Shown: positions 47,199 through 57,806 of the stretch, piece after piece
How the letters are laid out: every line of letters starts with the position of its first letter
How positions within the stretch are numbered: position 1 is the first letter of the stretch
NCBI RefSeq assembly: GCF_014489535.1
Contig: NZ_CP060783.1
Location: forward strand, 1,922,001 to 1,986,000
Origin: Diaphorobacter aerolatus
GTDB taxonomy: Bacteria > Pseudomonadota > Gammaproteobacteria > Burkholderiales > Burkholderiaceae_C
DNA length: 64,000 bases
Reading direction: 5' to 3'
Program-made: the position numbers and the translations under genes
The notes under the pieces: generated by a model
Seen by the model: the letters and a program-made list of their open reading frames with translations, nothing else
What the model was told of the DNA's origin: nothing
The model's database searches: none

Positions 47199-47341
47199 AT
47201 TCCTCGAAACGAAAATCCTACCCCGCGCCGACTCCGCCCGGTCTCATCGATTACCCAGTGTCCATAGCCGCATTGGCGAGTTAGAGTCATCACTCAACAA
47301 GCCATTGCAGTGAAAAAAGACAAGACGGCAAGGAGACGGGC

Positions 47342-48025
47342 ATGGCGACCAGGAAGGCACCGCGCCGCACCGCCGAGCGCATTCTCGAGAGCAGCCTCGC
47401 GCTGTTCAACCGCTTTGGTGAGCCCAATGTTTCCACCAATGCGATCTCGGCAGAACTGCGCATCAGCCCGGGCAATCTGCACTATCACTTTCCCGCCAAG
47501 GACGATCTGATCAATGCGCTGTTCGGTCAGTACGAAGCGGCGCTGCATCCCGTTCTGCGTGCGGCCGACGGCGTCACGAATGTCGAGGACGCCTGGTTCT
47601 TCGTGCATTCGGTGCTTGAGGCGAACTGGCAATACCGTTTTATCTACCGCAACCTCAACGAGCTGTTGTCTCGCAATCTGCGTCTCGAAGCGAGCATGCG
47701 CCAGACGCTCGACGATCTCACCCGAAGCCTGCACCAGTTGCTCGTCACCATGCAGCAGCACCATTCCGTGATCGCGCCGCCGCTGGGCTGGGCAACCGTC
47801 TCCCGCAGCATGGTGCTGTTGCTGGTCTTCTGGCTGAGTTATGAATACGTGCTCGATCCACGGCACGCGCTCGAAGACGAAAATGCGCAGACCGCCGCCA
47901 TGCGCAGCGCAGCGCATGTGCTGAGCCTGCTCGCGCCCTACGCCGCGCCCGATCAGCGGGCGCATTTGCAGCGCCTGATCGACACCTACGCCGAGCTAGC
48001 CAGAGACGAAGCCGCCGTGGCCTGA
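47342..48025 (+). CDS. TetR-family regulator, PhaD-like
   Basis: A 227-residue regulator. HTH at about residues 10-55: RTAERILESSLALFNRFGEP then AISAELRISPGNLHYHFPAK. The C-terminal domain (HSVLEANWQYRFIYRNLNEL) is that of the PhaD-like/TetR_C_33 group found beside PHA genes. AGGAGA lies 4-7 nt before the ATG at 47342. It follows the phasin gene by 143 bp and may control it; the ligand is unknown. Confidence 0.85.
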   Translation: MATRKAPRRTAERILESSLALFNRFGEPNVSTNAISAELRISPGNLHYHFPAKDDLINALFGQYEAALHPVLRAADGVTNVEDAWFFVHSVLEANWQYRFIYRNLNELLSRNLRLEASMRQTLDDLTRSLHQLLVTMQQHHSVIAPPLGWATVSRSMVLLLVFWLSYEYVLDPRHALEDENAQTAAMRSAAHVLSLLAPYAAPDQRAHLQRLIDTYAELARDEAAVA

Positions 48026-48044
48026 AAGTCCGTGCGTCAGATCG

Positions 48045-48817
48045 TCACGGTGCGACCGACACCCGGCGTGCGGCAATTTCGAGCAGCCCGTCGAATATCA
48101 GCGGTTCGACGAGCTCGAACGGTCGCGTCATGCTCGGGGCCATCTTCCAGCCCGCGCCGCCGGTCATCAGGCATGCGGGTTCCATGTCGCAATGCTCCCT
48201 CAGGTGCTGGTACATGCGCTCGACCGCGCCGGCAATCGCATAGGTGCCGCCGCTCGTGAGCGCATCGCTGGTGTTCGACGGGAACGGGCGCACCTCGCCC
48301 GTTGGCACATGCAGTCCGGCGGTGCCGGTTTCGAGCGCGCGCAGCATGATGCCGTGCCCCGGAAGAATCAGGCCGCCGAGAAACCTGCCGTCGGTGTCGA
48401 TGGCCTCGACGGTCACCGCCGTGCCGACCATCACCAGCACCAGCGGCCGCGCCGGGCCCTGCGCGAGCAAGCGATGGCGCGCGCCGATCATCGCGACCCA
48501 GCGGTCTGCGCCCAGACGCGAAGGATGGTCATAGCCGTTCGAGAGCCCAGCCTCGTGCTGCGACGGCACGACCCATTGCGGGGCCACGTCCCAGATTTCC
48601 ATCTGCTCGGCCACGCGCCGCTTGACCGCATCGCCCGCAACCACGCAGCCCAGCATGTGTTCGGGAGCGGGGAGCCTCGCCCAGGGCCCTTCGGCGAGGC
48701 GATCAATGTGGTCCAGAAATTCCGCGCCGTGCGCCAGCAGTTGCGCGCCGGGCTGGGGGCATCGAACAACGCCCATTTGAGACGGGTGTTGCCCACGTCG
48801 ATGGCCAGGAATGTCAT
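48045..48817 (-). CDS. coaX: Type III pantothenate kinase (apparent frameshift near 48757)
   Basis: A 257-residue ASKHA-fold kinase for the first step of CoA synthesis. The first frame gives the phosphate-binding [17 protein letters not shown]; after DAP it is lost. The next frame continues [20 protein letters not shown] and holds the rest: [40 protein letters not shown] and [20 protein letters not shown]. One extra G in the G5 run at 48755-48759 (plus strand) restores it. Divergent from the BON/LysM gene. Confidence 0.92.
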
Positions 48818-48994
48818 GCGAGCGATTATCGTGAGTTTTCGAGAGTTAACACTTGATAGTCAAAACTGAGGTGCAGAATGTGCCTCTTGCCAAGCGCGCC
48901 GCGCAAACGGAAGGGTAAATCTCTTACATGCATCGTCATGGGAACCCCTTACAGTGGCAAGTCGCTAAATTCCGCAACCTTAGGAGATCAAAGC

Positions 48995-49465
48995 ATGGGA
49001 TTGTTTAGTTTCATCAAAGAAGCCGGTGAAAAGCTCTTCGGCGGCTCGTCCGCACAAGCAGCCGCTCCATCCGAAGATCTGAACGCCAAGGCCGCATCCG
49101 CGATTGCCACTTACATTGGCGCGCAGAACCTCGGTGTCTCCGACGTGAACGTGAAGTTCGACGGCGCATCCGGTGCCGTGACCGTGACGGGCGTTGCGCC
49201 CACGCAGTCCGCCAAGGAAAAGGTCACCCTGTGCTGCGGCAACGTAGCCAGCGTGCAGTCCGTGGACAACCAGATGAGCGTGACCAATCCGGAACCCGAA
49301 GCCCAGTACCACGATGTGGTGCGCGGCGACACGCTGTCCGCCATCTCCAAGAAGTACTACGGCGACGCCAACAAGTACAACGTCATTTTCGAAGCGAACA
49401 AGCCCATGCTGTCTGATCCGAACAAGATCTACCCGGGCCAGAAGCTGCGCATTCCTGCACAGTAA
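48995..49465 (+). CDS. BON- and LysM-domain protein (YgaU/Kbp-like)
   Basis: A 156-residue protein: a short N-terminal segment (MGLFSFIKEAGEKLFGGSSA), a BON domain (about 40-95: VNVKFDGASGAVTVTGVAP) and a C-terminal LysM domain (YHDVVRGDTLSAISKKYYGD ... KIYPGQKLRIPAQ). The E. coli homologue Kbp binds potassium; LysM binds peptidoglycan-like glycans. No signal peptide is seen, as in Kbp. AGGAG sits about 9 nt before the ATG at 48995. A hairpin terminator follows. Confidence 0.93.
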   Translation: MGLFSFIKEAGEKLFGGSSAQAAAPSEDLNAKAASAIATYIGAQNLGVSDVNVKFDGASGAVTVTGVAPTQSAKEKVTLCCGNVASVQSVDNQMSVTNPEPEAQYHDVVRGDTLSAISKKYYGDANKYNVIFEANKPMLSDPNKIYPGQKLRIPAQ

Positions 49466-49523
49466 TTCGCCAGCGATGTGCCGATGACCGCGCGACGCAA
49501 TCGCGCGTGATCGGCCATTCGAC

Positions 49524-49557
49524 AAAAAGCCAAACCGCTTCGGCTGTCTGGCTTTTT
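49524..49557 (+). terminator. Intrinsic terminator
   Basis: Arms aaaaagcca (49524-49532) and tggcttttt (49549-49557) with a partly paired interior (ccg/cgg). T-run on both strands; lies between the BON/LysM gene and the convergent rhodanese gene, so serves both. Confidence 0.8.
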
Positions 49558-49576
49558 CTTTGTTTTTAGCTGGCGT

Positions 49577-50044
49577 TCACTGCCTCCACGGCAAACCGCG
49601 AAAACGCCAGCCGCCCAGGCGATTGCGTTGCCCGCTGGCATCCACGTCGCCCTCGAAACCTTCAAGTATGTTGTAGGCCTCGATTCCGAGTTCCGTCGCA
49701 CGTTTGGCGGCCGCCACCGAGCGCACGCCGCTGCGGCACAGCAGCACCACCTTCTTGCCGCCCTCGGGCACGGCAGCGCGCAACTGTTCATCGAACGCCG
49801 CGTTCATTGCCATGCCGGGCCACTGCTTCCAGGCCACGGCGACTGCACCGGGCACGGTGCCGACCCATTCACGTTCGGCGTCGGTGCGCACATCGATCAA
49901 AACCGCCTGCCCGTCCTGGACCCAGCGCCAGGCCAGTTGCGGACTCACGTCGCCCGCATAGCCGTCAGCGGGCCGGGGTTGATCCAATGATCCGGGGGCG
50001 GATGACGTAGAAGATGAGGATGAGGATTGCGGCGTGGTAGTCAT
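49577..50044 (-). CDS. Rhodanese-like domain protein
   Basis: A 155-residue single-domain rhodanese. After a Ser-rich leader come SPQLAWRWVQDGQAVLIDVR, the active-site loop VVLLCRSGVRSVAAAKRATE with the catalytic Cys, and the C-terminal GIEAYNILEGFEGDVDASGQ. Probable role in sulfur transfer; acceptor unknown. The ATG at 50044 is chosen; an upstream in-frame start at 50071 is less likely. Convergent with the BON/LysM gene. Confidence 0.9.
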   Translation of the reverse strand: MTTTPQSSSSSSTSSAPGSLDQPRPADGYAGDVSPQLAWRWVQDGQAVLIDVRTDAEREWVGTVPGAVAVAWKQWPGMAMNAAFDEQLRAAVPEGGKKVVLLCRSGVRSVAAAKRATELGIEAYNILEGFEGDVDASGQRNRLGGWRFRGLPWRQ

Positions 50045-50092
50045 GCGCTCGATTCTGGCAGATGCCCACACAGGGCCGCGCGCCGCAAGACA

Positions 50093-51130
50093 TCACTCCC
50101 ACGAGGGCGTTGCCTGTTCCTTGAGGCTGCGGCGCAGCGCCTTGTACTCGGGCATCACCGAGCCCACCGTGTCCCAGAAACGCGGCGAATGATCCATCAC
50201 CCGCAGGTGTGAAAGCTCGTGCACCACCACGTAGTCGATCACCGAGGGCCGGAAATGCAGCAACCGCCAATTCAGGCAAATCGAGCCATCCGAACGCGCA
50301 CTGCCCCAGCGGGTCTGCGCGCTCGACAGCCGAAGCCGCGTCCAGCGCACGCCGAGCTGCGGCGCAAAGTGATCGAGCCGCGCGACGAAATGGGCACGCG
50401 CCTGCCTGAGCAGCCACGCCTGCACCGCGTCGCGCACCTTGGAGGCGTCGGCCGCATGCGGCAAGGCGATGTGCAGTTCGCGCGGCTCACCGGGCAGCGC
50501 GGAATCGAGCAATGCGCCGCCGCGCCCCGCAAAACGGTGCTCCGCATCGAGAACGATTCTGAGCGGCTCGCCGAGAAACGGGAACACCGCGCCGTTCTTC
50601 CATTCAATGCGCGCATCCTCGCGCTTTTGCTGGCGCAGTTGCGCATCGCCGAGCTTGCGCAGAATCCAGCCGGATTTTTCCTTGAGCGCCTCGTCAATGG
50701 CCGACAGCGTCACCCACGACGGCGCGCGCACGGACAGGCCGTCCGCATCCACGACAAAACCGATGCTGCGACGTCGCACCCGTTGCAGTGCATAGGCCAC
50801 GCGCGCGTGCCCCAGAAGCACCTCGCGATTGGCGCGGGGATGGCTGAACGACGCCGGTTGGAGCACGCGGTCTAGCGGCTCGGCGGGCGCAGGTTCGCGG
50901 TGATCGCCGGAGGTCGCCGGTGCCGGCTCTGTTTCCCGGAGGGCCGGCGCAAACTCGGCCCACAGATCCTGCGACTCGTCCGAGGCGGGCTTCAGGCGCC
51001 TACTGCGTCCATCACTGCTCCTGCGTGGCGCGACGACAGGGCTGGGCGTCTCCTGCCGGACGGTCGCCGGTTTGGCGTCGCCCGAGATGCCAAACAATTC
51101 GAGCGCCATCTGAATCAAGCCCTGCCCCAC
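50093..51130 (-). CDS. YgjP/WLM-type metallopeptidase-like protein
   Basis: A 345-residue protein. The first about 110 residues are charged and low complexity. The C-terminal YgjP-like (DUF45) domain has LSVRAPSWVTLSAIDEALKE and the zincin motif HELSHLRVMDHSPRFW (HExxH, about residue 309). The start is GTG 51130 or ATG 51109; the latter has GGGGCAGGG upstream. It directly follows plsC (8 bp). Function in this family is largely unproved; a cytoplasmic protease-like role is inferred. Confidence 0.85.
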   Translation of the reverse strand: MGQGLIQMALELFGISGDAKPATVRQETPSPVVAPRRSSDGRSRRLKPASDESQDLWAEFAPALRETEPAPATSGDHREPAPAEPLDRVLQPASFSHPRANREVLLGHARVAYALQRVRRRSIGFVVDADGLSVRAPSWVTLSAIDEALKEKSGWILRKLGDAQLRQQKREDARIEWKNGAVFPFLGEPLRIVLDAEHRFAGRGGALLDSALPGEPRELHIALPHAADASKVRDAVQAWLLRQARAHFVARLDHFAPQLGVRWTRLRLSSAQTRWGSARSDGSICLNWRLLHFRPSVIDYVVVHELSHLRVMDHSPRFWDTVGSVMPEYKALRRSLKEQATPSWE

Positions 51131-51138
51131 TTTTTTTG

Positions 51139-51884
51139 TTACTTTCCGGGAGGATAGGCCTCGGGTCGAGGCGCCGCATCTCCGCTTCGATCCAGTCCTG
51201 GGCCTTCTGCATGAGTTCGTCCTGCGTCAGGCCCTCGGATGAAATCTGCGGACCAATGGAGACATCGACGACGCCGGGCCGCTTGGTGAACGGCTTCCTT
51301 GGCCACACCCGCGCCGAGGTCACGGCAATCGGCACCACGGGAACGCCCGCGCTCAATGCAAGGCGTGCGCCGCCGCTCTTGTATTGCCCCACCTCACCGC
51401 GCGCAATGCGCGTGCCTTCGGGGAACATGATCACCCAGGTGCCCTGAGCCAGCAGCTTGCGGCCCTGCTGCAGCAGCTTGGCGAATGCGCGGCTGCCCTG
51501 GCTGCGGTCGATGTGAACCATGTCGAGGCTGCCGATCGACCAGCCAAAGAACGGAATCTTCAGCAGTTCCTTCTTGAACACATAGGCGAGTTGGCGCGGC
51601 ATGATCGCCGGCATCAGAAAGGTCTCGTAGGTGGACTGATGCTTGCACAGCAACACCACGCCCTGCTTCGGATCGACGGGCAGATTTTCCATGCCCGTGA
51701 CGCGATTCGAGATACCGAGCAGCGGACGCGCGCTGTTGACCGAGAGCGCCAGCCAGGCACGCGCAATCGCGTAGACGGTCTGTTGCTTCGCTCCCGAAAA
51801 GCGCGCGATCAGGACGGCCAGCGTGTAGGGAATGACGGTGACACTCATCCACAGCAGATGAAGAACGGAACGGATGAAAGCCAT
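51139..51884 (-). CDS. plsC: 1-acyl-sn-glycerol-3-phosphate acyltransferase (apparent frameshift near 51164)
   Basis: A 248-residue membrane-bound acyltransferase making phosphatidic acid. It has an N-terminal hydrophobic segment (MSVTVIPYTLAVLIA), the HX4D-like block HQSTYET and the FPEGTR phosphate-binding block, with RLALSAGVPVVPIAVTSARV after it. The raw frame runs on to 51012 through sequence of the next gene. Adding one C in the run at 51163-51165 gives the natural ending RRLDPEAYPPGK and a TAA at 51139, just before the YgjP-like gene. Upstream of it lies gmhB in the next group. Confidence 0.9.
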
Positions 51885-51961
51885 ATTTTTGAATCAGTTT
51901 CCTAAAGGGGTGCCGCCGCCAGAACGCATCGTCGCAAGCGCATGGAACCGGCGTCGCCCAC

Positions 51962-52537
51962 TCAATGCAGGGGCACCTTGGCGGCCTGCGCCGCCGCGAT
52001 GAAGTCTACAAATGCGCCCAGATCGGCATGCACATGCGTGCCCTTGGGCCACGGTTCGGGCAGATCGTCTGCGGGATTTATCTCGGTCGCCGCGCCGGTG
52101 CAGATCAAATGCAATTGCGGCAGGCCGATGGCCGCAGCGGCCTGCAGATGCAGCAGGCTGCTGCCCACGGCCAGCATCTCGCCGCGTTCGACGCCGTAAC
52201 GGTCACGAATCTGCTCCATCAATCCCGGCGCAGGCTTGCGGCAACTACAGTGCTCGGCCTCGCTGTGCGGGCAGAAGAACACCGCGTCGATCTTTCCGCC
52301 TACCGCCGACACCTGCTTGAGCAGGCGCGCGTGAATGGCATTGAGCGCATGCACGTCAAACACCCCACGCCCGAGCCCCGGCTGGTTGGTGGCGATCACC
52401 ACGTGCCAGCCGGCGCGCGACAGTTGCGCAACCGCCTCGAGCGCACCGGGAATCGGAATCCATTCATCGGGCGTGGAGATGTACTCGTTGCCCAGGACAT
52501 TGAGTGTGCCGTCGCGGTCGAAGATGGCGATTTTCAT
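51962..52537 (-). CDS. gmhB: D-glycero-beta-D-manno-heptose 1,7-bisphosphate 7-phosphatase
   Basis: A 191-residue HAD-superfamily phosphatase of the heptose pathway for lipopolysaccharide core. Catalytic Asp pair in IAIFDRDGTLNVLG at the N-terminus; the zinc-binding Cys/His cluster CPHSEAEHCSCRKPAPGL identifies GmhB rather than a general HAD. The ATG at 52537 starts exactly at the motif. It lies 80 bp after glyS and 78 bp before plsC, a glyQS-gmhB-plsC order typical of Burkholderiales. Confidence 0.94.
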   Translation of the reverse strand: MKIAIFDRDGTLNVLGNEYISTPDEWIPIPGALEAVAQLSRAGWHVVIATNQPGLGRGVFDVHALNAIHARLLKQVSAVGGKIDAVFFCPHSEAEHCSCRKPAPGLMEQIRDRYGVERGEMLAVGSSLLHLQAAAAIGLPQLHLICTGAATEINPADDLPEPWPKGTHVHADLGAFVDFIAAAQAAKVPLH

Positions 52538-52617
52538 GACTCGATTATGAAAGCAATCTGGCGGAAGCCCGCACTGCATTGTCCATGGATCCTCGGGCGC
52601 TCATCGGTCAGGGGACT

Positions 52618-54786
52618 CTATGCGAGACGCGACAGGTCGGCCACGCGGTTCATCGCCACATGCAGCGATTGCAGCAGGCCCTGACGATTCAGGCGCAGCG
52701 CCTCCTCGTCGGCGTTGACCATCACGTCGTCGAAGAAGGTGTCGACCGGTGCGCGCAATGCGGCCAGCGTTTGCAGGCTGCCGGTGTAGTCGCCTTCGGC
52801 AAATCGGGCATCGGCCTCGGGGACGGTCTGCTGCATCGCGGCGTAGAGCGCCTGCTCGGCTGGTTCCCGAAGCATCGCGGGATTCACATGCGGATCGACC
52901 TGACCGGCCTTCTTGAGGATATTGCCGATGCGCTTGTTCGCGGCAGCCAGCGCCGGTGCCTCGGGCAATTCGGCAAACGCGCGCACCGCTTGCAGCGCCT
53001 TGGGAATCTCGCCCCATGGCACGTTGGCGGCGATCACCGCATCGGCCTCCTGAGCGCTGTAGCCCTGCTCGCGGAGATAGCCCGCCAGGCGCTCGTGGAT
53101 GAATTCCAGCAACTGCGCATTGCTCTTTTGGGCATCGGGCAGCAACGCACCGAAGGCCTTCGCCGCGGCGTCCAGAATGCGCGTCAGATCAAGCGGCAAT
53201 TCCTTGTCGATCAGCATGCGGATCACGCCGAGCGCGTGACGGCGCAGCGCAAACGGATCGCGGTCACCGGTCGGCAGATTGCCGATGCCGAACATGCCCA
53301 CCAGCGTCTCGAGCTTGTCGGCCAGTGCCACCACCACGCCCACGTTCTCGCGCGGCAGTTCGTCGCCCGCGAAACGCGGCTTGTAGTGGTCTTCGATGGC
53401 GTGCGCCACCTGCACCGACAGTCCGTCATTGGCAGCGTAGTAGCCGCCCATGATGCCCTGCAGCTCGGGGAACTCGCCGACCATGTCGGTGACCAGATCG
53501 GTCTTGGCCAGCATCGCGGCGGTGTCGACGCTCTCCAGCAGATATTCTTCGGCGATTTCGCCTTCGACGCTGCCCAGTTGCTCGGGATGCGCCTTGGCGA
53601 TGGCGTCGAACAGATCGTGCGCAATCGCCTTGGCAATGGCGCGCACCCGCTGCATGCGTTCGCCCTGGGTGCCGAGCTTGTTGTGATACACGACCTTCGA
53701 GAGCGCATCGACGCGCGAGAGCAGCGTCTTCTTGCGGTCCTGGTCGAAGAAGAATTTCGCATCCGCCAGGCGCGGACGCACCACGCGCTCGTTGCCGCCC
53801 GTGACCGCGCTGGCATCCGATGGGCTGATATTGCTGACGACCAGGAATTGGTGGGTCAACCTGCCTTCGGCCGACAGCAGCGGGAAGTACTTCTGGTTGG
53901 CCTTCATCGTGAGAATCAGGCATTCCTGCGGCACGTCGAGAAATTCCTTCTCGAACTCGCAGACCAGCACGTTCGGGCGTTCGACCAGTGCGGTCACTTC
54001 GTCGAGCAGTGCCTCGTCTTCGATGGCGCGAACGCCACCGCCCACGCGTTCGGCAGCGGCCTTCAGTTGCCGTGCGATTTCATCGCGGCGCTCGGGGAAA
54101 CTGGCGATCACGGCGCCCTGCTCGCGCAGTTGCGCGGCATAGGTATCGGCGCTCGTGATGCCGATGGGATCGACGCTCGCTTCGAACCGATGGCCGTGCG
54201 TGATGTTGCCGGCCTTGAGGCCCAGCGCACTCACTGACAGCAGAACCTCGGTGCCATGCAGCACGACGAGACCGTGCGCCGGGCGCACGAAGTTCACACT
54301 GCTCCAGCCGTCCTGCAACTGGTAGCGCATGACCTTGGGAATCGGCAGCCTGGCGATGGCTTCATCGAGCGCGTTCTGCACGCCTTCGGTGAGTTGCGCG
54401 CCCTTGGCGGTGCTGTGGTAGTAGAGGATGTCGGCCTTGCCGTCGTTGACGCGCTCAAGCGTCGCCACGGCGGATTCTTCGGCACCGAGAGCGTTGAGCT
54501 TCTTCACCAGTGCGGGCGATGCCTTGCCTTCGGCGTCGAGCCCCACGCTCACGGGCATGAGCTTTTGCGACACCGCCTTGTCGGCGGCTTGCGGCAGCAC
54601 TTCGGTGATGTGCGCGGCCAGGCGGCGCGGTGAAGCATAGGCCGTGATGCGCGAGCCGGGCGAGGTCAGCCCCTGGGCCTTGAGCTGCTCGAACAGCACG
54701 ACCGCGAACGCATCACCCAGTTTCTGGAGCACCTTGGGAGGCAGCTCTTCGACAAACAGTTCAACAAGAAGATTCGGTGTTGTCAT
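52618..54786 (-). CDS. glyS: Glycyl-tRNA synthetase, beta subunit
   Basis: A 722-residue beta chain of the bacterial alpha2-beta2 enzyme, normal length. MTTPNLLVELFVEELPPKVL at the start, FLVVSNISPSDASAVTGGNE in the middle and the anticodon-binding-like C-terminal domain (VMVNADEEALRLNRQGLLQS) are characteristic. Downstream of glyQ by 24 bp, forming an operon. Confidence 0.96.
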   Translation of the reverse strand: MTTPNLLVELFVEELPPKVLQKLGDAFAVVLFEQLKAQGLTSPGSRITAYASPRRLAAHITEVLPQAADKAVSQKLMPVSVGLDAEGKASPALVKKLNALGAEESAVATLERVNDGKADILYYHSTAKGAQLTEGVQNALDEAIARLPIPKVMRYQLQDGWSSVNFVRPAHGLVVLHGTEVLLSVSALGLKAGNITHGHRFEASVDPIGITSADTYAAQLREQGAVIASFPERRDEIARQLKAAAERVGGGVRAIEDEALLDEVTALVERPNVLVCEFEKEFLDVPQECLILTMKANQKYFPLLSAEGRLTHQFLVVSNISPSDASAVTGGNERVVRPRLADAKFFFDQDRKKTLLSRVDALSKVVYHNKLGTQGERMQRVRAIAKAIAHDLFDAIAKAHPEQLGSVEGEIAEEYLLESVDTAAMLAKTDLVTDMVGEFPELQGIMGGYYAANDGLSVQVAHAIEDHYKPRFAGDELPRENVGVVVALADKLETLVGMFGIGNLPTGDRDPFALRRHALGVIRMLIDKELPLDLTRILDAAAKAFGALLPDAQKSNAQLLEFIHERLAGYLREQGYSAQEADAVIAANVPWGEIPKALQAVRAFAELPEAPALAAANKRIGNILKKAGQVDPHVNPAMLREPAEQALYAAMQQTVPEADARFAEGDYTGSLQTLAALRAPVDTFFDDVMVNADEEALRLNRQGLLQSLHVAMNRVADLSRLA

Positions 54787-54810
54787 GATGGATTTCCCTG
54801 CTGCGGCGCC

Positions 54811-55788
<978 letters not shown>

Positions 55789-55858
55789 GTCGGTTCTGGC
55801 TAATTCGGTGAACGCGTTTTCTCGCGTGAACCGGCGATTTTAGTTGGCGCAAACAAAA

Positions 55859-55876
55859 CGGGGGCCGAAGCCCCCG
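55859..55876 (-). terminator. Intrinsic terminator downstream of fabB
   Basis: A 7-bp GC stem (cgggggc / gcccccg) with loop CGAA, followed on the minus strand by GTTTTGTTT. It lies between the stop of fabB and the start of glyQ. Confidence 0.75.
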
Positions 55877-55900
55877 GATACTCGGTACCGACGCGGTTGG

Positions 55901-57121
55901 TTACTTGCCGTCCCAACTGCGCAGAACCAGCGACGCATTGGTGCCGCCAAAGCCGAAGCTGTTGGAGAGCACGTGGCGCAATTGCGCATCGCGCGACTCG
56001 GTCACGAGGGGCAGATCGCCGACGGCCGGATCGGGATTCTCCACGTTCGCGGAACCCGCAATAAAGCCCTTGTTCAGCATGATCAGGCAGTAGATTGCTT
56101 CCTGCACGCCGGTTGCGCCCTGCGAATGCCCGGTGAGGGACTTGGTGGACGAAAACGGCGGCACTTTGTCGCCGAACACCTTGCGCATCGCATGCAATTC
56201 CGGCACATCGCCGACGGGCGTGGAGGTGCCGTGCGTGTTGATGTAGTCGATGGGGCCATCCAGGTCACCGATGGCCTGTTCCATGCACGCCACGGCGCCG
56301 ACGCCGGAAGGCGCGACCATGTCCTCGCCATCCGAGGAGATGCCGAAGCCGACGATTTCCGCGAGGATGTTCGCGCCACGTGCCTGGGCATGCTCAAGGC
56401 TTTCGAGTACCAGCGCGCCGCCGCCGCCCGCGATCACGAAACCGTCACGGTCGGCATCGTAGGGACGCGAAGCCTTCTCGGGATCGTCATTGCGCTTGGA
56501 GGACATCGCGCCCATGCCGTCAAACAGCAACGCAAGCCCCCAGGACAGTTCCTCGCCACCTCCGGCGAACATCACGTCCTGCATGCCCCAGGCGATCTGC
56601 TGGGCCGCCGCGCCAATGCAATGCGCCGAAGTGCTACAGGCGGAGGTGATCGAGTAGTTGATGCCCTTGATCTTGAAGTAGGTCGCCAGATTGGCCGACA
56701 CCGTCGAGCCCATGCAGCGCGTGACCTGGTACGGTCCCACGCGGCGAATGCCCTTGGTGCGCAGCGTATCGGCCGCCTCGATCTGGTTGGCCGGCGAGCC
56801 GCCGCCCGAGCCCATGATCAGGCCGGTGCGCAGGTTGGAGATTTGCTCGGGTTGCAGGCCCGCCTGTGCAATCGCGTCGGACAGCGCCACGAACGCATAG
56901 GCGGCGGCGCCACCCATGAACCGCAGTTGCCGACGATCGATGCGCTCTTCCAGGTTGATTTGCGGAATGCCTGCGACCTGGCTGCGAAGACCCATCTCGG
57001 TGAACTCCGGCATGGCCTTGATACCCGAGCGACCCTCGCGCAGCGAAGCCTCCACCGTTTCAAGATCGTTGCCGATGCACGAGACGATACCCGCGCCCGT
57101 GATCACCACCCGCTTTTTCAT
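55901..57121 (-). CDS. fabB: Beta-ketoacyl-ACP synthase I
   Basis: A 406-residue condensing enzyme needed for unsaturated fatty-acid elongation. The catalytic Cys is in [20 protein letters not shown]; the two His residues lie in [15 protein letters not shown] and [20 protein letters not shown]. The start [20 protein letters not shown] matches the family exactly. Overlaps fabA by 4 bp; fabA-fabB is the standard pair of unsaturated fatty-acid synthesis. Confidence 0.97.
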   Translation of the reverse strand: MKKRVVITGAGIVSCIGNDLETVEASLREGRSGIKAMPEFTEMGLRSQVAGIPQINLEERIDRRQLRFMGGAAAYAFVALSDAIAQAGLQPEQISNLRTGLIMGSGGGSPANQIEAADTLRTKGIRRVGPYQVTRCMGSTVSANLATYFKIKGINYSITSACSTSAHCIGAAAQQIAWGMQDVMFAGGGEELSWGLALLFDGMGAMSSKRNDDPEKASRPYDADRDGFVIAGGGGALVLESLEHAQARGANILAEIVGFGISSDGEDMVAPSGVGAVACMEQAIGDLDGPIDYINTHGTSTPVGDVPELHAMRKVFGDKVPPFSSTKSLTGHSQGATGVQEAIYCLIMLNKGFIAGSANVENPDPAVGDLPLVTESRDAQLRHVLSNSFGFGGTNASLVLRSWDGK

Positions 57122-57642
57122 GCTGCTGCCCCTTGGCCATTGCCTTCGCGCATGAAAAGGCCCACGCGCAGGTCATTGGCCGCATAGATTTCCTTGCCGT
57201 CGGCGAGCAGACGCGCATCGCCGATGGCCATATTGAGCTTGCGTTTGATGACACGCTTGATGTCAATTTCGTAAGTAACCAGTTTCACGTCGGGTCCGAC
57301 CTCGCCCGTGAACTTGACCTCGCCCGCGCCGAGCGCGCGACCACGCCCCGGCAATTGCAGCCACGTCAGGTAGAAGCCGATGAGCTGCCACATGGCATCA
57401 AGGCCAAGGCAACCGGGCATCACCGGGTCGCCGCGGAAATGGCAGTCGAAGAACCACAGATCGGGCTTGATGTCGAGTTCGGCCACGATCTTTCCCAGCC
57501 CATGCGCACCGCCATCACTGTCGATGTGCGTGATGCGATCAAACATCAGCATGGGTGGCAGGGGCAGGCGCCCGCTGTCCGGGGTGAACAACCGGCCCTC
57601 ACCGGAGGCGATCAGTTGCTCGTAGGAAAAGGAATCAGCCAT
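57118..57642 (-). CDS. fabA: 3-hydroxydecanoyl-ACP dehydratase/isomerase
   Basis: A 174-residue HotDog dehydratase that introduces the cis double bond into C10 acyl-ACP. The active-site His is in [20 protein letters not shown], followed by the Asp helix [34 protein letters not shown] is the classic N-terminus. First gene of the fabA-fabB operon. Confidence 0.97.
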   Translation of the reverse strand: MADSFSYEQLIASGEGRLFTPDSGRLPLPPMLMFDRITHIDSDGGAHGLGKIVAELDIKPDLWFFDCHFRGDPVMPGCLGLDAMWQLIGFYLTWLQLPGRGRALGAGEVKFTGEVGPDVKLVTYEIDIKRVIKRKLNMAIGDARLLADGKEIYAANDLRVGLFMREGNGQGAAA

Positions 57643-57806
57643 TGTCAGTCATTCTCCAGACGGTCATGCGCCGTCATCGTGGGATCGCTGGAATTCAATC
57701 CAGACATGAACATTCTTGCAAAAAGGGCATCATTATCAAGGCTTGCAGTCGCCCGATTGCAACAAACGGCCAAGAAATTGATACAAAACCTCGAAGCGCT
57801 GGCCCA

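Noticed and set aside
52579-54237. A 552-residue plus-strand frame
   Set aside because: Antisense of glyS, which has full-length homology features on the other strand.
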